From Bacteroidales bacterium (lineage in GTDB: Bacteria > Bacteroidota > Bacteroidia > Bacteroidales > F082): 64,000 nucleotides of DNA. Location of the stretch: positions 3,080-67,079 of the forward strand of contig JAEEQP010000020.1 of NCBI GenBank assembly GCA_016285355.1, written 5' to 3'. Of the stretch, positions 1 to 9,420 are shown one piece after another (the stretch's first letter is position 1; each line of letters opens with the position of its first letter). Below the pieces are notes generated by a model that was not told the origin of the DNA, ran no database searches, and was given only the letters and a program-made list of their open reading frames with translations. Position numbers and translations under genes: made by a program.

Positions 1-612
1 ACCTCTATTCTGTTCCATCATCTCGCCGCTACGGTTGGCACCGCTGAAACAGGCATCGATGAAATAGGTTACAGAAGCCGCATCGGTGTTGCCAAGGTCG
101 GCATACATCTTGTCCAAACTATAACCAGACTCAGGACGGGAAGCATAGCCGTCGACAGGAAGCAGGTAAGAATTCAAAGTGGACTCACTGGGCATGCCGT
201 GACCGGAATAATAAACGATACCCTTCGCCTCACCCTTATGCGTGGCAAGGACACTTTTCAGCCAATCCACTTCAAATTCCATGTTGTTCTTGGTGGCATT
301 GGCGCGAAAATGCACATTCTTTTCCGGAATACCCAAGGTTTTCACACAATACTCCTTGAACACTTCTCCGTCATGGGCAGCAAAGGGAACCGACTGTTCC
401 AACTGATATTTCTCATTGGCGAAGATGACGCAGAAGGTCTTGTCGTTCACCGTTCTGGCTTGAGGAATGTTCTGGTCGACATCCGAAAGCCTGACCTTGT
501 TCTTGATGTTGCCGACGCTGAAGCTGTAAGTGTCTGACTCCACGTCGACGGTTTGGGCCATGCCCACGGCTCCCATTAGAGCCAAACCTAATAACAAAAT
601 TGATTTTTTCAT
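1..612 (-). CDS. Exported caspase-family (C14) protease, C-terminus beyond window
   Basis: Read on the minus strand from the ATG at 612 and open to base 1 (204 codons, 3' end missing). Residues 1-19 form a signal peptide (MKKSILLLGL then AQ). The caspase fold follows: the catalytic His lies in YYSGHG (His138) and the catalytic Cys in FIDACFSG (Cys188). Both dyad residues are intact, so the enzyme is probably active; C14 proteases cleave after Asp, Arg or Lys depending on subgroup. The signal peptide implies periplasmic or surface action, unlike cytosolic metacaspases. It is the last visible gene of a minus-strand run (19 bp after the FN3 lipoprotein, downstream of the DUF4384 protein), and DUF4384 is often fused to caspases. 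The substrate is unknown. Confidence 0.88.
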   Translation of the reverse strand, partial: MKKSILLLGLALMGAVGMAQTVDVESDTYSFSVGNIKNKVRLSDVDQNIPQARTVNDKTFCVIFANEKYQLEQSVPFAAHDGEVFKEYCVKTLGIPEKNVHFRANATKNNMEFEVDWLKSVLATHKGEAKGIVYYSGHGMPSESTLNSYLLPVDGYASRPESGYSLDKMYADLGNTDAASVTYFIDACFSGANRSGEMMEQNRG

Positions 613-631
613 CTGATTAGTATTTTATTAA

Positions 632-2848
632 TTATCTTTTCTTTGTATTTCTCTCCATCTCAAACTGAAGAGGACCATCTATGTGAATTCCATTGGAATC
701 CAAGTTATACACTCCTGTAATTCTCATAGGATTATTCAAATCATCAATTTCTCCATTCAATTCCACCGTACCAATTAATCCAGCAACAGAATAAGGTAAT
801 GAAATAGTAATGGTTCCTTCGCTATTTATCAAGTATTGGCCCGATGTAGTGGAATAGTCAAAACAATTGGCGGTCCCATCTTCATTCAATGTAACCAATA
901 CATTTTCGGCGTATGGTGAACCATCATTATTATATATCGTGCATAACCAGTCACCTGCGATATTAAAGCTGCTAGTAGTGAAACTGATTTCAATACTGCT
1001 ATAACCCGTTCCAAATCCATTGGTTGCGTATGCACGGACATAGTACGTCGTTCCTGGAGTCAGATTATTCATTTCCACTTCAAAGGATTCGCTCCCTTGA
1101 CCTCCTGAAGCAAAATTATCGTCCAATGTCGGTCTGTGACTCGTGCTCCAGCAGAGACCCTTTTCTGACACTGCGGAATAACCTTCCTCCAACACATAAC
1201 CCATACCAATGGCTGAGACCTTTGTAATGTCGTGGACGTTGAATATCTTCACCATCGGTAGACCTTCAATCTGCAAGGTTTCAAAGCTCACCTCATTACC
1301 GTATGCAGTTCCGGCACTGTTGGTTGCATAGGCACGCACATAATAGGTCGTATAGGGTTCCAAGTCAGTCATTTGTATGGTGTAGTTGCCTGACCCAGTG
1401 CCGCTGTCGACATGGCTGTTGTCAATAGTGGGATTATGGTTAATGCTCCAACACAGGCCGCGCTCCATCACTGTCGCACCGCCATCACCTATGACTCCTC
1501 CACTACCTACAGCTGAAGTCTGGGTGATATCCATTATTACCTCAAACGTCATCACATCTGGTAAAGCAGGACCTCCCTGCCCCACCGTGAAGCTCACTTC
1601 CTCGCCGTATGCCATTCCGATGGAGTTTTCAGCGTATGCACGCACATAGTAAGTCGTCAAGTTTGCAAGATGAGGCAGCAAGCCACTGAACTCTCCTACC
1701 CCATTGCCACAGTCCACATGGATGTCTGCTACGGTTGGGTTATGCTCGATGCTCCAGCACAGGCCACGACGCATCACAGCCGCGCCACCGTCGCTCACCA
1801 CCGTACCATGGCCCGTCGCCGACGACAAGGTGATGTTGCTCACCATATCGGTGGTTACTATGGGTACCGTTGTTTCCGACATGGCAACAAAACTCATTTC
1901 TGCGCCGTATGAAACTCCCAAGCTGTTGATGGCATAAGCACGTACATAATAGGTGGCGTTTCCTTCAAGATTCATCAGTTGGCAAGTGTATACGCCTGCA
2001 CCTGCGCCTGCGGTCACATGAAGACCGCTCGTCGTGGGAAAGTGCTCCTTGCCGTAGCACACGCCATGCTCCAAGACGGCACTCGCACCCTCACTCGTCA
2101 CTTCACCGCTCACCGTTGCCTGAAGCATCGCGTTGTCCGTGATGCCAATAGTATGCACTTCGGGCAAACTTCCTACCGCCATGGTCACAAATGTCAGCTC
2201 CTCACCGTATGAAACGCCCTTGCTGTTGCCGGCAAAAGCGCGTGCATAATAGGTCTTTTCCGGCTGTAGGTTGGTCAACTCACAAGTGAAAGGACCGTTG
2301 CCCTCACCAGCGTTAGCGTATTCGTCGCCCACATTCGGATTGTGGTTCATACTCCAGCAGATACCGCGAAGCGTCACCGGATCGCCGCCGCCGTTGTCTG
2401 ACACGTTGCCGCTCATCTCGGCACGGTTCACACCAACCGAAACCACTTCTTTCGTCTGCACCTCCGGCAGTTTGTACTCTTCCGTAGTGAAAGTCTTTAT
2501 CTCCGTTCGGTAAGGTAACTTTCCGCCGTATTCCACCGCATAGCGGTAGTAATATTTCGTATTCGTGCGGAGGTTTTTCACCTCAACACTGAAATCGGTG
2601 CCCTCAATCAGAGCACGGTGGGCATCGCTATCCATCAAATCGGCTTGACGGCCTAGTTCCAAGGTGATGCCGTCTATCGTCCCAGAATAGGCGTAAGTGC
2701 CTGTAATATTCACCGACTGCGTTGTAGTTTCAACCTTCTCGTTCTCTATTTTGAACGTGTCCTTGTTAACCTCAGCGTCTTTCTTACAGGAAACCGTAAC
2801 GGCCAACAGGGCAAAAAGGAAAATTGATAAAATACTATACTTTTTCAT
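632..2848 (-). CDS. FN3-like repeat lipoprotein with C-terminal lipocalin-like domain
   Basis: 738 residues from the ATG at 2848; an upstream ATG at 2860 would only lengthen the signal peptide. The lipobox LLAVTVSC puts the lipidated Cys at residue 21, followed by KKD. After a divergent N-terminal module come five repeats of about 95-100 residues, each opening with LP/VP-x-V and closing with a YYVRAYA...YG-E-SF type segment; internal RGLCWS...NPT motifs recur. The last about 105 residues (from IAGDWLCTIY) look like a small beta-barrel of lipocalin type. Such repeats are common in Bacteroidota surface lipoproteins and suggest adhesion or scaffolding, but no ligand can be named. It is a clear paralogue of the next gene upstream (2879-4153). 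Confidence 0.85.
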   Translation of the reverse strand: MKKYSILSIFLFALLAVTVSCKKDAEVNKDTFKIENEKVETTTQSVNITGTYAYSGTIDGITLELGRQADLMDSDAHRALIEGTDFSVEVKNLRTNTKYYYRYAVEYGGKLPYRTEIKTFTTEEYKLPEVQTKEVVSVGVNRAEMSGNVSDNGGGDPVTLRGICWSMNHNPNVGDEYANAGEGNGPFTCELTNLQPEKTYYARAFAGNSKGVSYGEELTFVTMAVGSLPEVHTIGITDNAMLQATVSGEVTSEGASAVLEHGVCYGKEHFPTTSGLHVTAGAGAGVYTCQLMNLEGNATYYVRAYAINSLGVSYGAEMSFVAMSETTVPIVTTDMVSNITLSSATGHGTVVSDGGAAVMRRGLCWSIEHNPTVADIHVDCGNGVGEFSGLLPHLANLTTYYVRAYAENSIGMAYGEEVSFTVGQGGPALPDVMTFEVIMDITQTSAVGSGGVIGDGGATVMERGLCWSINHNPTIDNSHVDSGTGSGNYTIQMTDLEPYTTYYVRAYATNSAGTAYGNEVSFETLQIEGLPMVKIFNVHDITKVSAIGMGYVLEEGYSAVSEKGLCWSTSHRPTLDDNFASGGQGSESFEVEMNNLTPGTTYYVRAYATNGFGTGYSSIEISFTTSSFNIAGDWLCTIYNNDGSPYAENVLVTLNEDGTANCFDYSTTSGQYLINSEGTITISLPYSVAGLIGTVELNGEIDDLNNPMRITGVYNLDSNGIHIDGPLQFEMERNTKKR

Positions 2849-2878
2849 AATGGGAATCAATTAGTTAAATAATACATA

Positions 2879-4153
2879 TCACTTTTTTGCAGCGATGATA
2901 AACGACACTTCGCCACCGTAAGCTATGCCCTTGGCATTGACCGCGTATGCACGCACATAATACGTGACATTTTGTTCCAAACCCGTTATATGGCATGAGA
3001 ATACGCCCACGCCCGAACCGCTGGCGAGATGCGTATCATCAACCGTCGGATTGTGGTTTGTGCCCCAGCAGATGCCTCTTTCGGTGACCACAGCCCCACC
3101 GTCATCCACAACAATGCCGCCACCGGTGGCCATGTCATCCATAATGCTCATGACATCTTTTGTCAACACGGTAGGTAGTGTCACTTCCGACTCTAAAGTA
3201 ACGGTGACCTCATTACTGTAAGCCACACCATGACCGTTCACTGCGTAGGCACGTACGTAATACTTGGTATTTGAGGCCAAACCCGTGATGTTGCGTGCGA
3301 ATGAGCCTAAGCCGTCGCCACAGCTTTCATGGTAGTCGTTCATGACAGGAGTGGGGGTCGTATTCCAGCAGATACCTCTGACAATCACCGCACTGGCACC
3401 TTGTTCGGCAACGGTTGCAGTGACGGAAAACGAGCCGGTACCCACAGGTGTGATTTCCTCAATGGACACGGTGGGAAGTGCTCCCATAGGCTTTGTCGTA
3501 AAGCTGACTTCATTACCGTAAGCGATACCCTTGCTATTGCCGGCAAAAGCACGCACATAATAGGTTTGATCGGCTTGCAACTCGCTCATCACACAGTCGA
3601 AAGCACCCGTGCCTGTTCCAGCGTAGACATAAAAGTCACCGATGGTCGGGTCGTGCCTCAAGCTCCAGCACAAGCCGCGCACCGTCACCGGGTCGCCGCC
3701 GCCATCACTCGTCACCTCACCATGACCATGAGCCATACTGGTCTGAACGTCATCCACTTCCTCGGTCTTCACAACAGGCAATTGGAAATCTTCCGTTGCA
3801 AACGTATTCACATTGGTCTTGTATGTGGACGAAGCACCATAATCAACTTCATAGCAATAATAGTAATCGACCACAGGCTGAAGCCCCATGATGGTAACGT
3901 TGAATTGGTCATCGACCAAAACCGTCCTGTAGTTTTCAGCATCCGACAAATCCGCCTTTTGGCCGATTTTCACTTCGATGCTGTTGATTCTGCCACCATA
4001 CTCGTATGTGCCTTCCATGCGGACCGACAAGGCATCGGCGACAATCTTTTCCTTTGTCACTTTAAAGGTTGTGATGTTGACATCTTTATCCTTTTTGCAG
4101 CTTGCAAACGCAACAAGAGCAAAAACAGCTATAATTAGTTTGTAGTTTTTCAT
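2879..4153 (-). CDS. FN3-like repeat lipoprotein, shorter paralogue
   Basis: 424 residues. The signal peptide ends in a lipobox (VAFASC, Cys19) followed by KKDKD. The N-terminal module (about 25-125) matches that of the neighbouring 632-2848 protein, then three FN3-like repeats start at LPVVKTEEV, LPTVSIEEI and LPTVLTKDV and end in VRAFA/VRAYA...YSNEV or YGGEVSF. It has no C-terminal barrel domain, so the neighbour looks like an expanded form of this gene or the reverse. It sits 30 bp upstream of the paralogue and 25 bp downstream of the DUF4384 gene, consistent with one transcript. Likely a cell-surface or periplasm-facing lipoprotein; function unknown. Confidence 0.85.
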   Translation of the reverse strand: MKNYKLIIAVFALVAFASCKKDKDVNITTFKVTKEKIVADALSVRMEGTYEYGGRINSIEVKIGQKADLSDAENYRTVLVDDQFNVTIMGLQPVVDYYYCYEVDYGASSTYKTNVNTFATEDFQLPVVKTEEVDDVQTSMAHGHGEVTSDGGGDPVTVRGLCWSLRHDPTIGDFYVYAGTGTGAFDCVMSELQADQTYYVRAFAGNSKGIAYGNEVSFTTKPMGALPTVSIEEITPVGTGSFSVTATVAEQGASAVIVRGICWNTTPTPVMNDYHESCGDGLGSFARNITGLASNTKYYVRAYAVNGHGVAYSNEVTVTLESEVTLPTVLTKDVMSIMDDMATGGGIVVDDGGAVVTERGICWGTNHNPTVDDTHLASGSGVGVFSCHITGLEQNVTYYVRAYAVNAKGIAYGGEVSFIIAAKK

Positions 4154-4178
4154 CGTTTTAGATTATTTAATCTGATTG

Positions 4179-5069
4179 TCAATTTTTTACGATAGAAACA
4201 GGCTTGATTAAAACCTGCATGTCCTTGTCGGCACGACGGCACTTCAGCAGCCATTTCTGGAATTCGGAGAAGGGAAGCTGTCGTGGCAAACTTTCGAGTT
4301 TACCATTCACATCCACCACCTTATATGATTCGTCATCATTGGCTTTGGTGAATTTGTTGGGAGAAAAAATGACATAGACCATGTTCTGAACGAGGTCTCC
4401 CTTTGCGCAAGTCAGCACATATTCTTCGCAGACCTCGCCTTTTTCGGCATCATTCTCCGAAAACAGCAGATACGACTTGTTGGCCTTCACCATGAATTGT
4501 CCATCTTCGTCCTCCTCGTAAGGCAAAAGACAATAGGCATCGCCTTCCTCATCCATCAGATAAACAGCCAGATAGCCCTTGGCAGGCGACCTGAACGAAA
4601 GGTAAATGTTTTCGCCATGACGGAACCGGTCTTCGTCGTAATCGCTGGCCGTATTCTTCAGCAACTTGGCATTAATATCGATACGCGCCGAAACAATTTC
4701 CCGAGCACTTCCCCACACTTTGGCGTTCACAATCATAAACTCCTCCGCGAAGTTCAATTGCACTTCAGGCTCTTTCGTGTCGCCAAGCCACTCGCCTTTC
4801 ACCGTGCTTTCGCCCAACGACAAGAAGTTAGAATTCGACTTGCCGTTGTCGTTCTGTATCACGCTGGTGCTGTGCATGTCGATCAATGTGCCAAAAGCGT
4901 CGGCCAAAGCCTGGATTTTAGCCTTCTCAATCGCGGTTTCCCTTGCCACATTGGGAGCCACGTTCAAAGGCGCATAATAAGTGTATTCCCCCGACACCTG
5001 ACGCTCCTTTTGAGCGAAAGACATCAGAGGGAATACAATTGCTACAACAAGCAATACCACTCTGTTCAT
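4179..5069 (-). CDS. Exported DUF4384 domain protein with FlgT/LPP20-like N-terminus
   Basis: 296 residues with a signal peptide ending at SFAQ (residue 19-20). Residues about 20-130 (ARETAIEKAKIQALADAFG and following) resemble the FlgT/LPP20 N-terminal fold, in which alanine-rich helices pack on a sheet. Residues about 145-245 match DUF4384 (IYLSFRSPAKGYLAVYLMDE, then a LLPYEEDEDGQF segment). In other bacteria DUF4384 occurs fused or next to caspase and kinase domains and is thought to be a binding module. Here the caspase lies three genes downstream on the same strand, which supports a working link. It is 15 bp from the LPP20 gene upstream and 25 bp from the FN3 lipoprotein downstream. Confidence 0.75.
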   Translation of the reverse strand: MNRVVLLVVAIVFPLMSFAQKERQVSGEYTYYAPLNVAPNVARETAIEKAKIQALADAFGTLIDMHSTSVIQNDNGKSNSNFLSLGESTVKGEWLGDTKEPEVQLNFAEEFMIVNAKVWGSAREIVSARIDINAKLLKNTASDYDEDRFRHGENIYLSFRSPAKGYLAVYLMDEEGDAYCLLPYEEDEDGQFMVKANKSYLLFSENDAEKGEVCEEYVLTCAKGDLVQNMVYVIFSPNKFTKANDDESYKVVDVNGKLESLPRQLPFSEFQKWLLKCRRADKDMQVLIKPVSIVKN

Positions 5070-5084
5070 ACTCAGCGTATTGCT

Positions 5085-5723
5085 TTAGAATCCGATAATA
5101 TCGTCCACTTTTCCGGCAAGCTCGCTGGCATCCTTTTCCAATTCACCCCTCAAAGCTTCCTTGGCGGCTCTCATGGCCAACGCCTGGCTGTAATAGACGA
5201 TGACACGAACTTCGATATTGCCATTGGGAAGGTCGCGATACAACTTCACAGGGGTAATCACCTGACCCAACTTTTGGGCGACAAGATTCTTACCTGCACT
5301 CACACTGGTGGCCAATGAAGTGGCTTCGTCTCTTGTGATTTCCTTATTGGCCAATTTGTTGTCGATGATTTGAATCACGCGTGTCTCCATCTTGCCAGCC
5401 AAATCCATCTTCGACAGATTCTGTGCTTGGAACAAGGCGGCATCATACATCTGACCCACGGTCATGGCCTCACCTTGGATGAACTTATCGTAGCCGAATT
5501 CGTCTCTTTGGTACTGCATCTTGTACGAATCGATGAGTTGAAGCTCCATCGAGGGATTACCTGGAGCCACTTTCCAGCCCTCTTTCGCCAACTGTTTGGC
5601 ATCCTTCTTGGCGGCCTTCTCGATTTGTTTCAGCTGTTTTTTGTCAAGTTGTGCGTAAGAGTTACTTGGCATGGCAATGGCCATAGTGACCACGAACAGT
5701 AAAAACATTCCTAACTTTTTCAT
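5085..5723 (-). CDS. Exported LPP20-family-like protein
   Basis: 212 residues. A signal peptide (MKKLGMFLLFVVTMAIA...YAQ, cleavage near residue 25) is followed by a lysine-rich helix (LDKKQLKQIEKAAKKDAKQ) and an LPP20-like mixed domain with a QAQNLSKMDLAGKMETRV helix. There is no lipobox, so it is periplasmic rather than lipidated. It is the first gene of a five-gene minus-strand run (5723 down to 1) with gaps of 15, 25, 30 and 19 bp, and a -7 box CAAATATA (minus orientation) lies upstream at 5876-5883. Role unknown; the LPP20/FlgT fold is found in envelope assembly factors. Confidence 0.7.
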   Translation of the reverse strand: MKKLGMFLLFVVTMAIAMPSNSYAQLDKKQLKQIEKAAKKDAKQLAKEGWKVAPGNPSMELQLIDSYKMQYQRDEFGYDKFIQGEAMTVGQMYDAALFQAQNLSKMDLAGKMETRVIQIIDNKLANKEITRDEATSLATSVSAGKNLVAQKLGQVITPVKLYRDLPNGNIEVRVIVYYSQALAMRAAKEALRGELEKDASELAGKVDDIIGF

Positions 5724-5875
5724 TTTACTTTTCCTTTCTTTTTTTGATTAATTATGATTTGATTATTGTTTGATTTGCCGTATAGAGTATCTGACTTCAA
5801 ATAATTAGTCCGCTTAAAAACAATTTTTGTGCCATTATTCTATCACCCATTATTTATTACACAAATTTCACGGTG

Positions 5876-5883
5876 CAAATATA
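5876..5883 (-). promoter_or_regulatory. -7 box for the LPP20/DUF4384/FN3/caspase cluster
   Basis: On the minus strand this reads TATATTTG, a perfect TAnnTTTG. It is about 150 bp upstream of the gene at 5723, with a TTTG-containing -33 candidate near 5902-5906. The long AT-rich leader between it and the first gene shows no further structure. Confidence 0.5.
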
Positions 5884-5932
5884 CAAATAGAAACGGTAAA
5901 GACAAATTTTTGGCAAAAATAATGTCTATCCA

Positions 5933-7855
5933 TCAATACACATCCGACAAATCGAACAAGTCTTCCATCGGTAATTTGTCGTTTTGCCAAGCCCTCACAT
6001 GGATGATGGGCTCATCAAAACGCAGGTCGACCAGCAAAAAGAGATAGCCCACATCGCCGTATGTGTCGGAGAAATATTCTTGTCTGACGCGGATACCGTA
6101 GAAGTTTTTTCCGTTGGACGAACGCTCGAAGTCGGTGTCAGTAAAGTTCAAGTTGATGTATTTCTTTCTTCCAAAATGCTCGCGCAACCGCTTTATATAC
6201 TGTGTTTTTGACAAGGTGTCGTATTTCACGCTCTCCGTAATGATGATACGGTCGTTGTCCATCTTGCGCTGCATCAGCTTGTTGCCCACGATAATCAGGG
6301 CTTGCTCGGAGAAGATGCGCTCCAGATAGTCAATTCTTCCCAAAGCGTAGGCCGTCTGATAGTCTTCAAGGAAGCTCATCAGCAGCAGGCGCGAGTCGCG
6401 GTCCCAATTGCCCTTGCCCAAGATGTCGCTCTCGGCCACATCCGACAAGGTGAAGGCCAACGACTCGACGAGGTTGTCGGCATTGAAACGGAAAGTGACG
6501 TCTTCGATAAACTGTTTCTTGTTGTTCAGGAAGCTGAACTGCATGGTGATGCTGCGGCAGAGCGTGATGGGGCCAAAGTCCAACAAACGGTATTGCGGTT
6601 TTCCTATGATAGAAGCCTTGCCATATTTGACAAGTTTGTTGAAGCTGTCGTAGCCTTCATCCGTGAAATAGTCCTTCACTGAGGCATACTCCTTGGTCCT
6701 GATGGCCAACTCGATGGCTTGGATGCGTTTCAAGATTTCTTCATGGTCGTGAGCGACAGGCTCAAACCTTCCACTGGTAGGTTCAGCGGCCAAAGTATCA
6801 ATCAGTTGGGATTCCTCTGCCGACTCCACCACTGGCTCAACTGAGTTTTCGCGCAACGAATCAGGGATAACCACGCGCTTAGTGGCCGCAGCGAAGGTCT
6901 TGTTGCCTTTGGTCTTGATTATTCCGTAAATGTCGGGTGGGGTCTCGTTTTCATCATATCTGTAGGTGATGTAGAAATCAATCTCATTGATGTCTTCGTA
7001 CTGCAAGTCCAAAGTGCCCACACCGTCTCTGACGCGAGGGCCACCTTGGTCGGAGGTGATGCCATCGTTGTATTTATAGTCGAGGTTGGTCAACTTCTTG
7101 GTTACGCCTTTATCGACATATTCGATATTCAAAATCACCGTGTATTTGTTCTGGAAATCGTTGATGGGCACTTGCTGGTAGGCAACGGGCGTCACGCGGA
7201 TAGCATTCAGCAGGTTCTCGATTTGGGTTTCAACGAGGCGGGCAGCGGGCTCTCTCCTACCCCCCTGCTCGATGGTGATATTCGTCCCGAGACTGAGCAC
7301 ATAGCTCCAATACCAATACTTCAAGGCATCGCCTATCCTGACATCCTTCACCGCCTTGCAGCCTTCGGAATAATAATGCCGCACATCGGTGGCCAGCTTC
7401 TCCTCCCTTTCCTTCTGCGCCTCCTTCTCGCGTTCCAAAATCTCATCATAGATCTCCTTGACCTTGCCCTTGTCGATATAGACGAAAACCGTGTATGTCT
7501 TGTTTTTCTTGTCGGGCTTGCCCACGACGAGTGTCTGATACTCCGTGAGGCGGACATTGGTAAAGGTCTCCGACACTTGATTGAACAGCACGGTCTCATC
7601 AATGTCGCCGTTTTCGAAACGGTGGCTGAGGTCGTAATTGGAATACGATGTCACGTTGGTCATGATTTGGCTGGCCAACTGCTGCACGGCAAAAGCCTTG
7701 GCCTGATCCAACGAATCAGCCGTAGCGGAGGCAAAAAGATAACGGTCGGAGGCTGCCTGCACCTGTTTCATGGCGGCGCGAGTCTGCTTCACATCTTGGG
7801 CCGAAGCCGAAACAACAGTTAGAAAAAGGAATAGAGAGAGTAATAATTTCTTCAT
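5933..7855 (-). CDS. Exported LPP20-like family protein, large
   Basis: 640 residues from ATG 7855 (an upstream in-frame ATG at 7873 is disfavoured because the signal peptide starts at MKKLLLSLFLFL). After cleavage at SASAQ, residues about 25-150 form an LPP20/FlgT-like domain (SLDQAKAFAVQQLASQIM) followed by a charged coiled coil (ILEREKEAQKEREEKLA). The middle (about 200-330) is predicted beta-rich. The C-terminal third (about 380-640) contains two related segments of the type GKPQYRLLDF and DYQTAYALGRIDYLERIF that look like SnoaL/NTF2-type modules. No catalytic motif is seen. A good -7 box lies at 7918-7925. Likely functionally tied to the downstream envelope cluster, with a separate promoter. 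Confidence 0.65.
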   Translation of the reverse strand: MKKLLLSLFLFLTVVSASAQDVKQTRAAMKQVQAASDRYLFASATADSLDQAKAFAVQQLASQIMTNVTSYSNYDLSHRFENGDIDETVLFNQVSETFTNVRLTEYQTLVVGKPDKKNKTYTVFVYIDKGKVKEIYDEILEREKEAQKEREEKLATDVRHYYSEGCKAVKDVRIGDALKYWYWSYVLSLGTNITIEQGGRREPAARLVETQIENLLNAIRVTPVAYQQVPINDFQNKYTVILNIEYVDKGVTKKLTNLDYKYNDGITSDQGGPRVRDGVGTLDLQYEDINEIDFYITYRYDENETPPDIYGIIKTKGNKTFAAATKRVVIPDSLRENSVEPVVESAEESQLIDTLAAEPTSGRFEPVAHDHEEILKRIQAIELAIRTKEYASVKDYFTDEGYDSFNKLVKYGKASIIGKPQYRLLDFGPITLCRSITMQFSFLNNKKQFIEDVTFRFNADNLVESLAFTLSDVAESDILGKGNWDRDSRLLLMSFLEDYQTAYALGRIDYLERIFSEQALIIVGNKLMQRKMDNDRIIITESVKYDTLSKTQYIKRLREHFGRKKYINLNFTDTDFERSSNGKNFYGIRVRQEYFSDTYGDVGYLFLLVDLRFDEPIIHVRAWQNDKLPMEDLFDLSDVY

Positions 7856-7917
7856 ATACTGCAAATTAACCATTAAATCAATATTGTTATCAATAGAATT
7901 TCACACTATTGAGCGTG

Positions 7918-7925
7918 CAAATTTA
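7918..7925 (-). promoter_or_regulatory. -7 box for the 5933-7855 gene
   Basis: Minus strand reads TAAATTTG, matching TAnnTTTG, about 63 bp upstream of the chosen ATG at 7855. Confidence 0.6.
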
Positions 7926-8397
7926 CAAAATAGAGATAGCATGAACAAAAAAAGGCCCTGCTGTAATGTTTATTTTTGGTATTCATGACTACGTTCAGAG
8001 AGCTGCCATCCAACCCCAGCCATAACAAACATGAATCACTATAAATTCCCCACGAAATCGAAGATTCGACGCAGTCAATTTCCCATTAATCCTGCGGCTG
8101 CCACGGTGTGACAGCCCTACAACCCCATCCGTTGGGCTGTAGGTCTGTCGTATGGTTACTGAGCTTGTCGAAGTACCATAACAGCCGCATAGCGTTGTTT
8201 TCCCGAATTGCAAATGCTAATATTCTCGCCTCCCGAAATTGCAAATTCGGGAGAATGGGATTTTCCTAAACTTGCAATTACATTATAAAACAGACCCGAC
8301 AGCTTGACGAATCAGAGGCTGCCGGGAATCAACGATGCAAAAATAGATGTTTTTTTTGAATCTCGCAATTTTTCAAGACAGATTTTTTCAAAACAGT
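7926..8397. other. Gene-free stretch with dispersed repeat
   Basis: No open frame here has a recognisable protein. The middle (8082-8256) is occupied by a dispersed repeat; the rest is AT-rich sequence ending in a T/A tract near 8345 before the convergent end of the Abi gene. Confidence 0.7.
8082..8256 (+). repeat. Dispersed palindromic repeat, copy A
   Basis: Begins CCCATTAATCCTGCGGCTGC and contains a dyad around GCCCTAC...TGTAGG, a GCCGCAT arm and the tail GCAAATGCTAATATTCTCGCC. The same ordered blocks recur at 9568-9710 and, shortened, at 9341-9420. Copy A carries an extra piece (8158-8172, TGAGCTTGTCGAAG) that matches one arm of the palindrome at 17635-17677, so one repeat family has inserted into another. 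Confidence 0.8.
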
Positions 8398-9090
8398 TTA
8401 CAAACACATAATTTTTGAACAGGCATCATTCACATGGTCAAGCCCAAACATCAGTGATACTCCATCCAAACCCATCCATTGGAACAATTTCATCATCCGA
8501 TTATATTGATTGAGTGCATAGGAAGTGTCGATGGTGGCAGTAGGACGACTGAAGCAAATCGGCTCATGGTGTGCTATTCTGTTTCGTAATTTGTTGATAT
8601 AGTCCAGCTCCTGAAAAATATAGGAATTATCATACTGCTGTTGGCGAGACGATATAGGTTTGTTTGGAAAAATACGCAAAAGTATTTGACCCATCAATGC
8701 ATATACCACATTTGAAAACATGTATTTCCAAACTCCAAACTCCATTTCGGAAAGTAGTTTTGAATGGGAGTAAGCGTTGCTACGCATCAATTCATTATAT
8801 GCTTTCTCTATAATTTTGCGCGTTTTGTCCACTCGGTGGTCGTAATAAAGTGCACCATTCGGCAAAATGGCATCACGCAGCCAGTCACCACCAAATTGTG
8901 CGGTCATCTGCTTGTCAATACGATTACGCAGCGCCACTTCAAAGCAACTGACAAATGTGAACATTTCCTGCGAAAGCTTTAAATTGTAACGATAGAGCGT
9001 CATAGCACGTTTCGTATCGCCAGAACATGCTTGCACATATTTCCGCATCCTTTCGGGCGACATGGCTTCCTCAAAATCCGAATACTTCAT
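8398..9090 (-). CDS. Abi_2-family abortive infection protein (HEPN-like)
   Basis: 230 residues. The family signature is present: an N-terminal SPERMRKYVQAC helix, the FEVALRNRID segment (residues 50-59) and a HEPN-type motif KLRNRIAHHEP (Arg169-Asn170 with His174/175). HEPN proteins of the AbiD/AbiF/Abi_2 group are RNases, and several cause abortive infection after phage attack; activity here is inferred from the motif. The gene stands alone with its own -7 box (9110-9117) and is bracketed by dispersed repeats (8082-8256, 9341-9420, 9568-9710), as expected for a horizontally acquired single-gene defence cassette. No partner antitoxin is visible. Confidence 0.85.
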   Translation of the reverse strand: MKYSDFEEAMSPERMRKYVQACSGDTKRAMTLYRYNLKLSQEMFTFVSCFEVALRNRIDKQMTAQFGGDWLRDAILPNGALYYDHRVDKTRKIIEKAYNELMRSNAYSHSKLLSEMEFGVWKYMFSNVVYALMGQILLRIFPNKPISSRQQQYDNSYIFQELDYINKLRNRIAHHEPICFSRPTATIDTSYALNQYNRMMKLFQWMGLDGVSLMFGLDHVNDACSKIMCL

Positions 9091-9109
9091 TTCTTTTCTT
9101 TTTTCGCCT

Positions 9110-9117
9110 CAAAATTA
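9110..9117 (-). promoter_or_regulatory. -7 box for the Abi_2 gene
   Basis: Minus strand reads TAATTTTG (TAnnTTTG), 20 bp upstream of the ATG at 9090, giving a very short leader. Confidence 0.6.
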
Positions 9118-9340
9118 CAACAATATCTCTTATCGCATACTATCCGAACAAAGTTTTTGCCATACCCCTACCTTTAACAGAAAGACGCGATAAACCGAAA
9201 AGCTATAAAGGTTCATTACATCTCGCTGATGACAATATTCGATGTAATGGACAAATGTAAGGCTAAAATCTTCAGGAATTCCTATGTTTGCAGGGGTTAA
9301 ACGAAGGTCAAAGTCTATGAACAAAAAAAATGCTTTTTTT

Positions 9341-9420
9341 GCGGCTGCCACGGTGTGACCGCCCTACCCCCCAGGCTGTAGGGCTGTCGTATTACGGCAA
9401 CCGCATATCGTTGTTTTTCC
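9341..9420 (+). repeat. Dispersed palindromic repeat, copy B (short)
   Basis: GCGGCTGCCACGGTGTGACC to ...ATCGTTGTTTTTCC: the central dyad GCCCTAC...GTAGGGC and outer arms GCGGCTGCC/GGCAACCGC are present, but the GCAAATGC tail is missing. Confidence 0.8.

Noticed and set aside
4497..5318. 273-codon plus-strand open frame
   Set aside because: Antisense to the DUF4384 and LPP20-like genes, which have signal peptides and family motifs; the plus frame has no recognisable domain.
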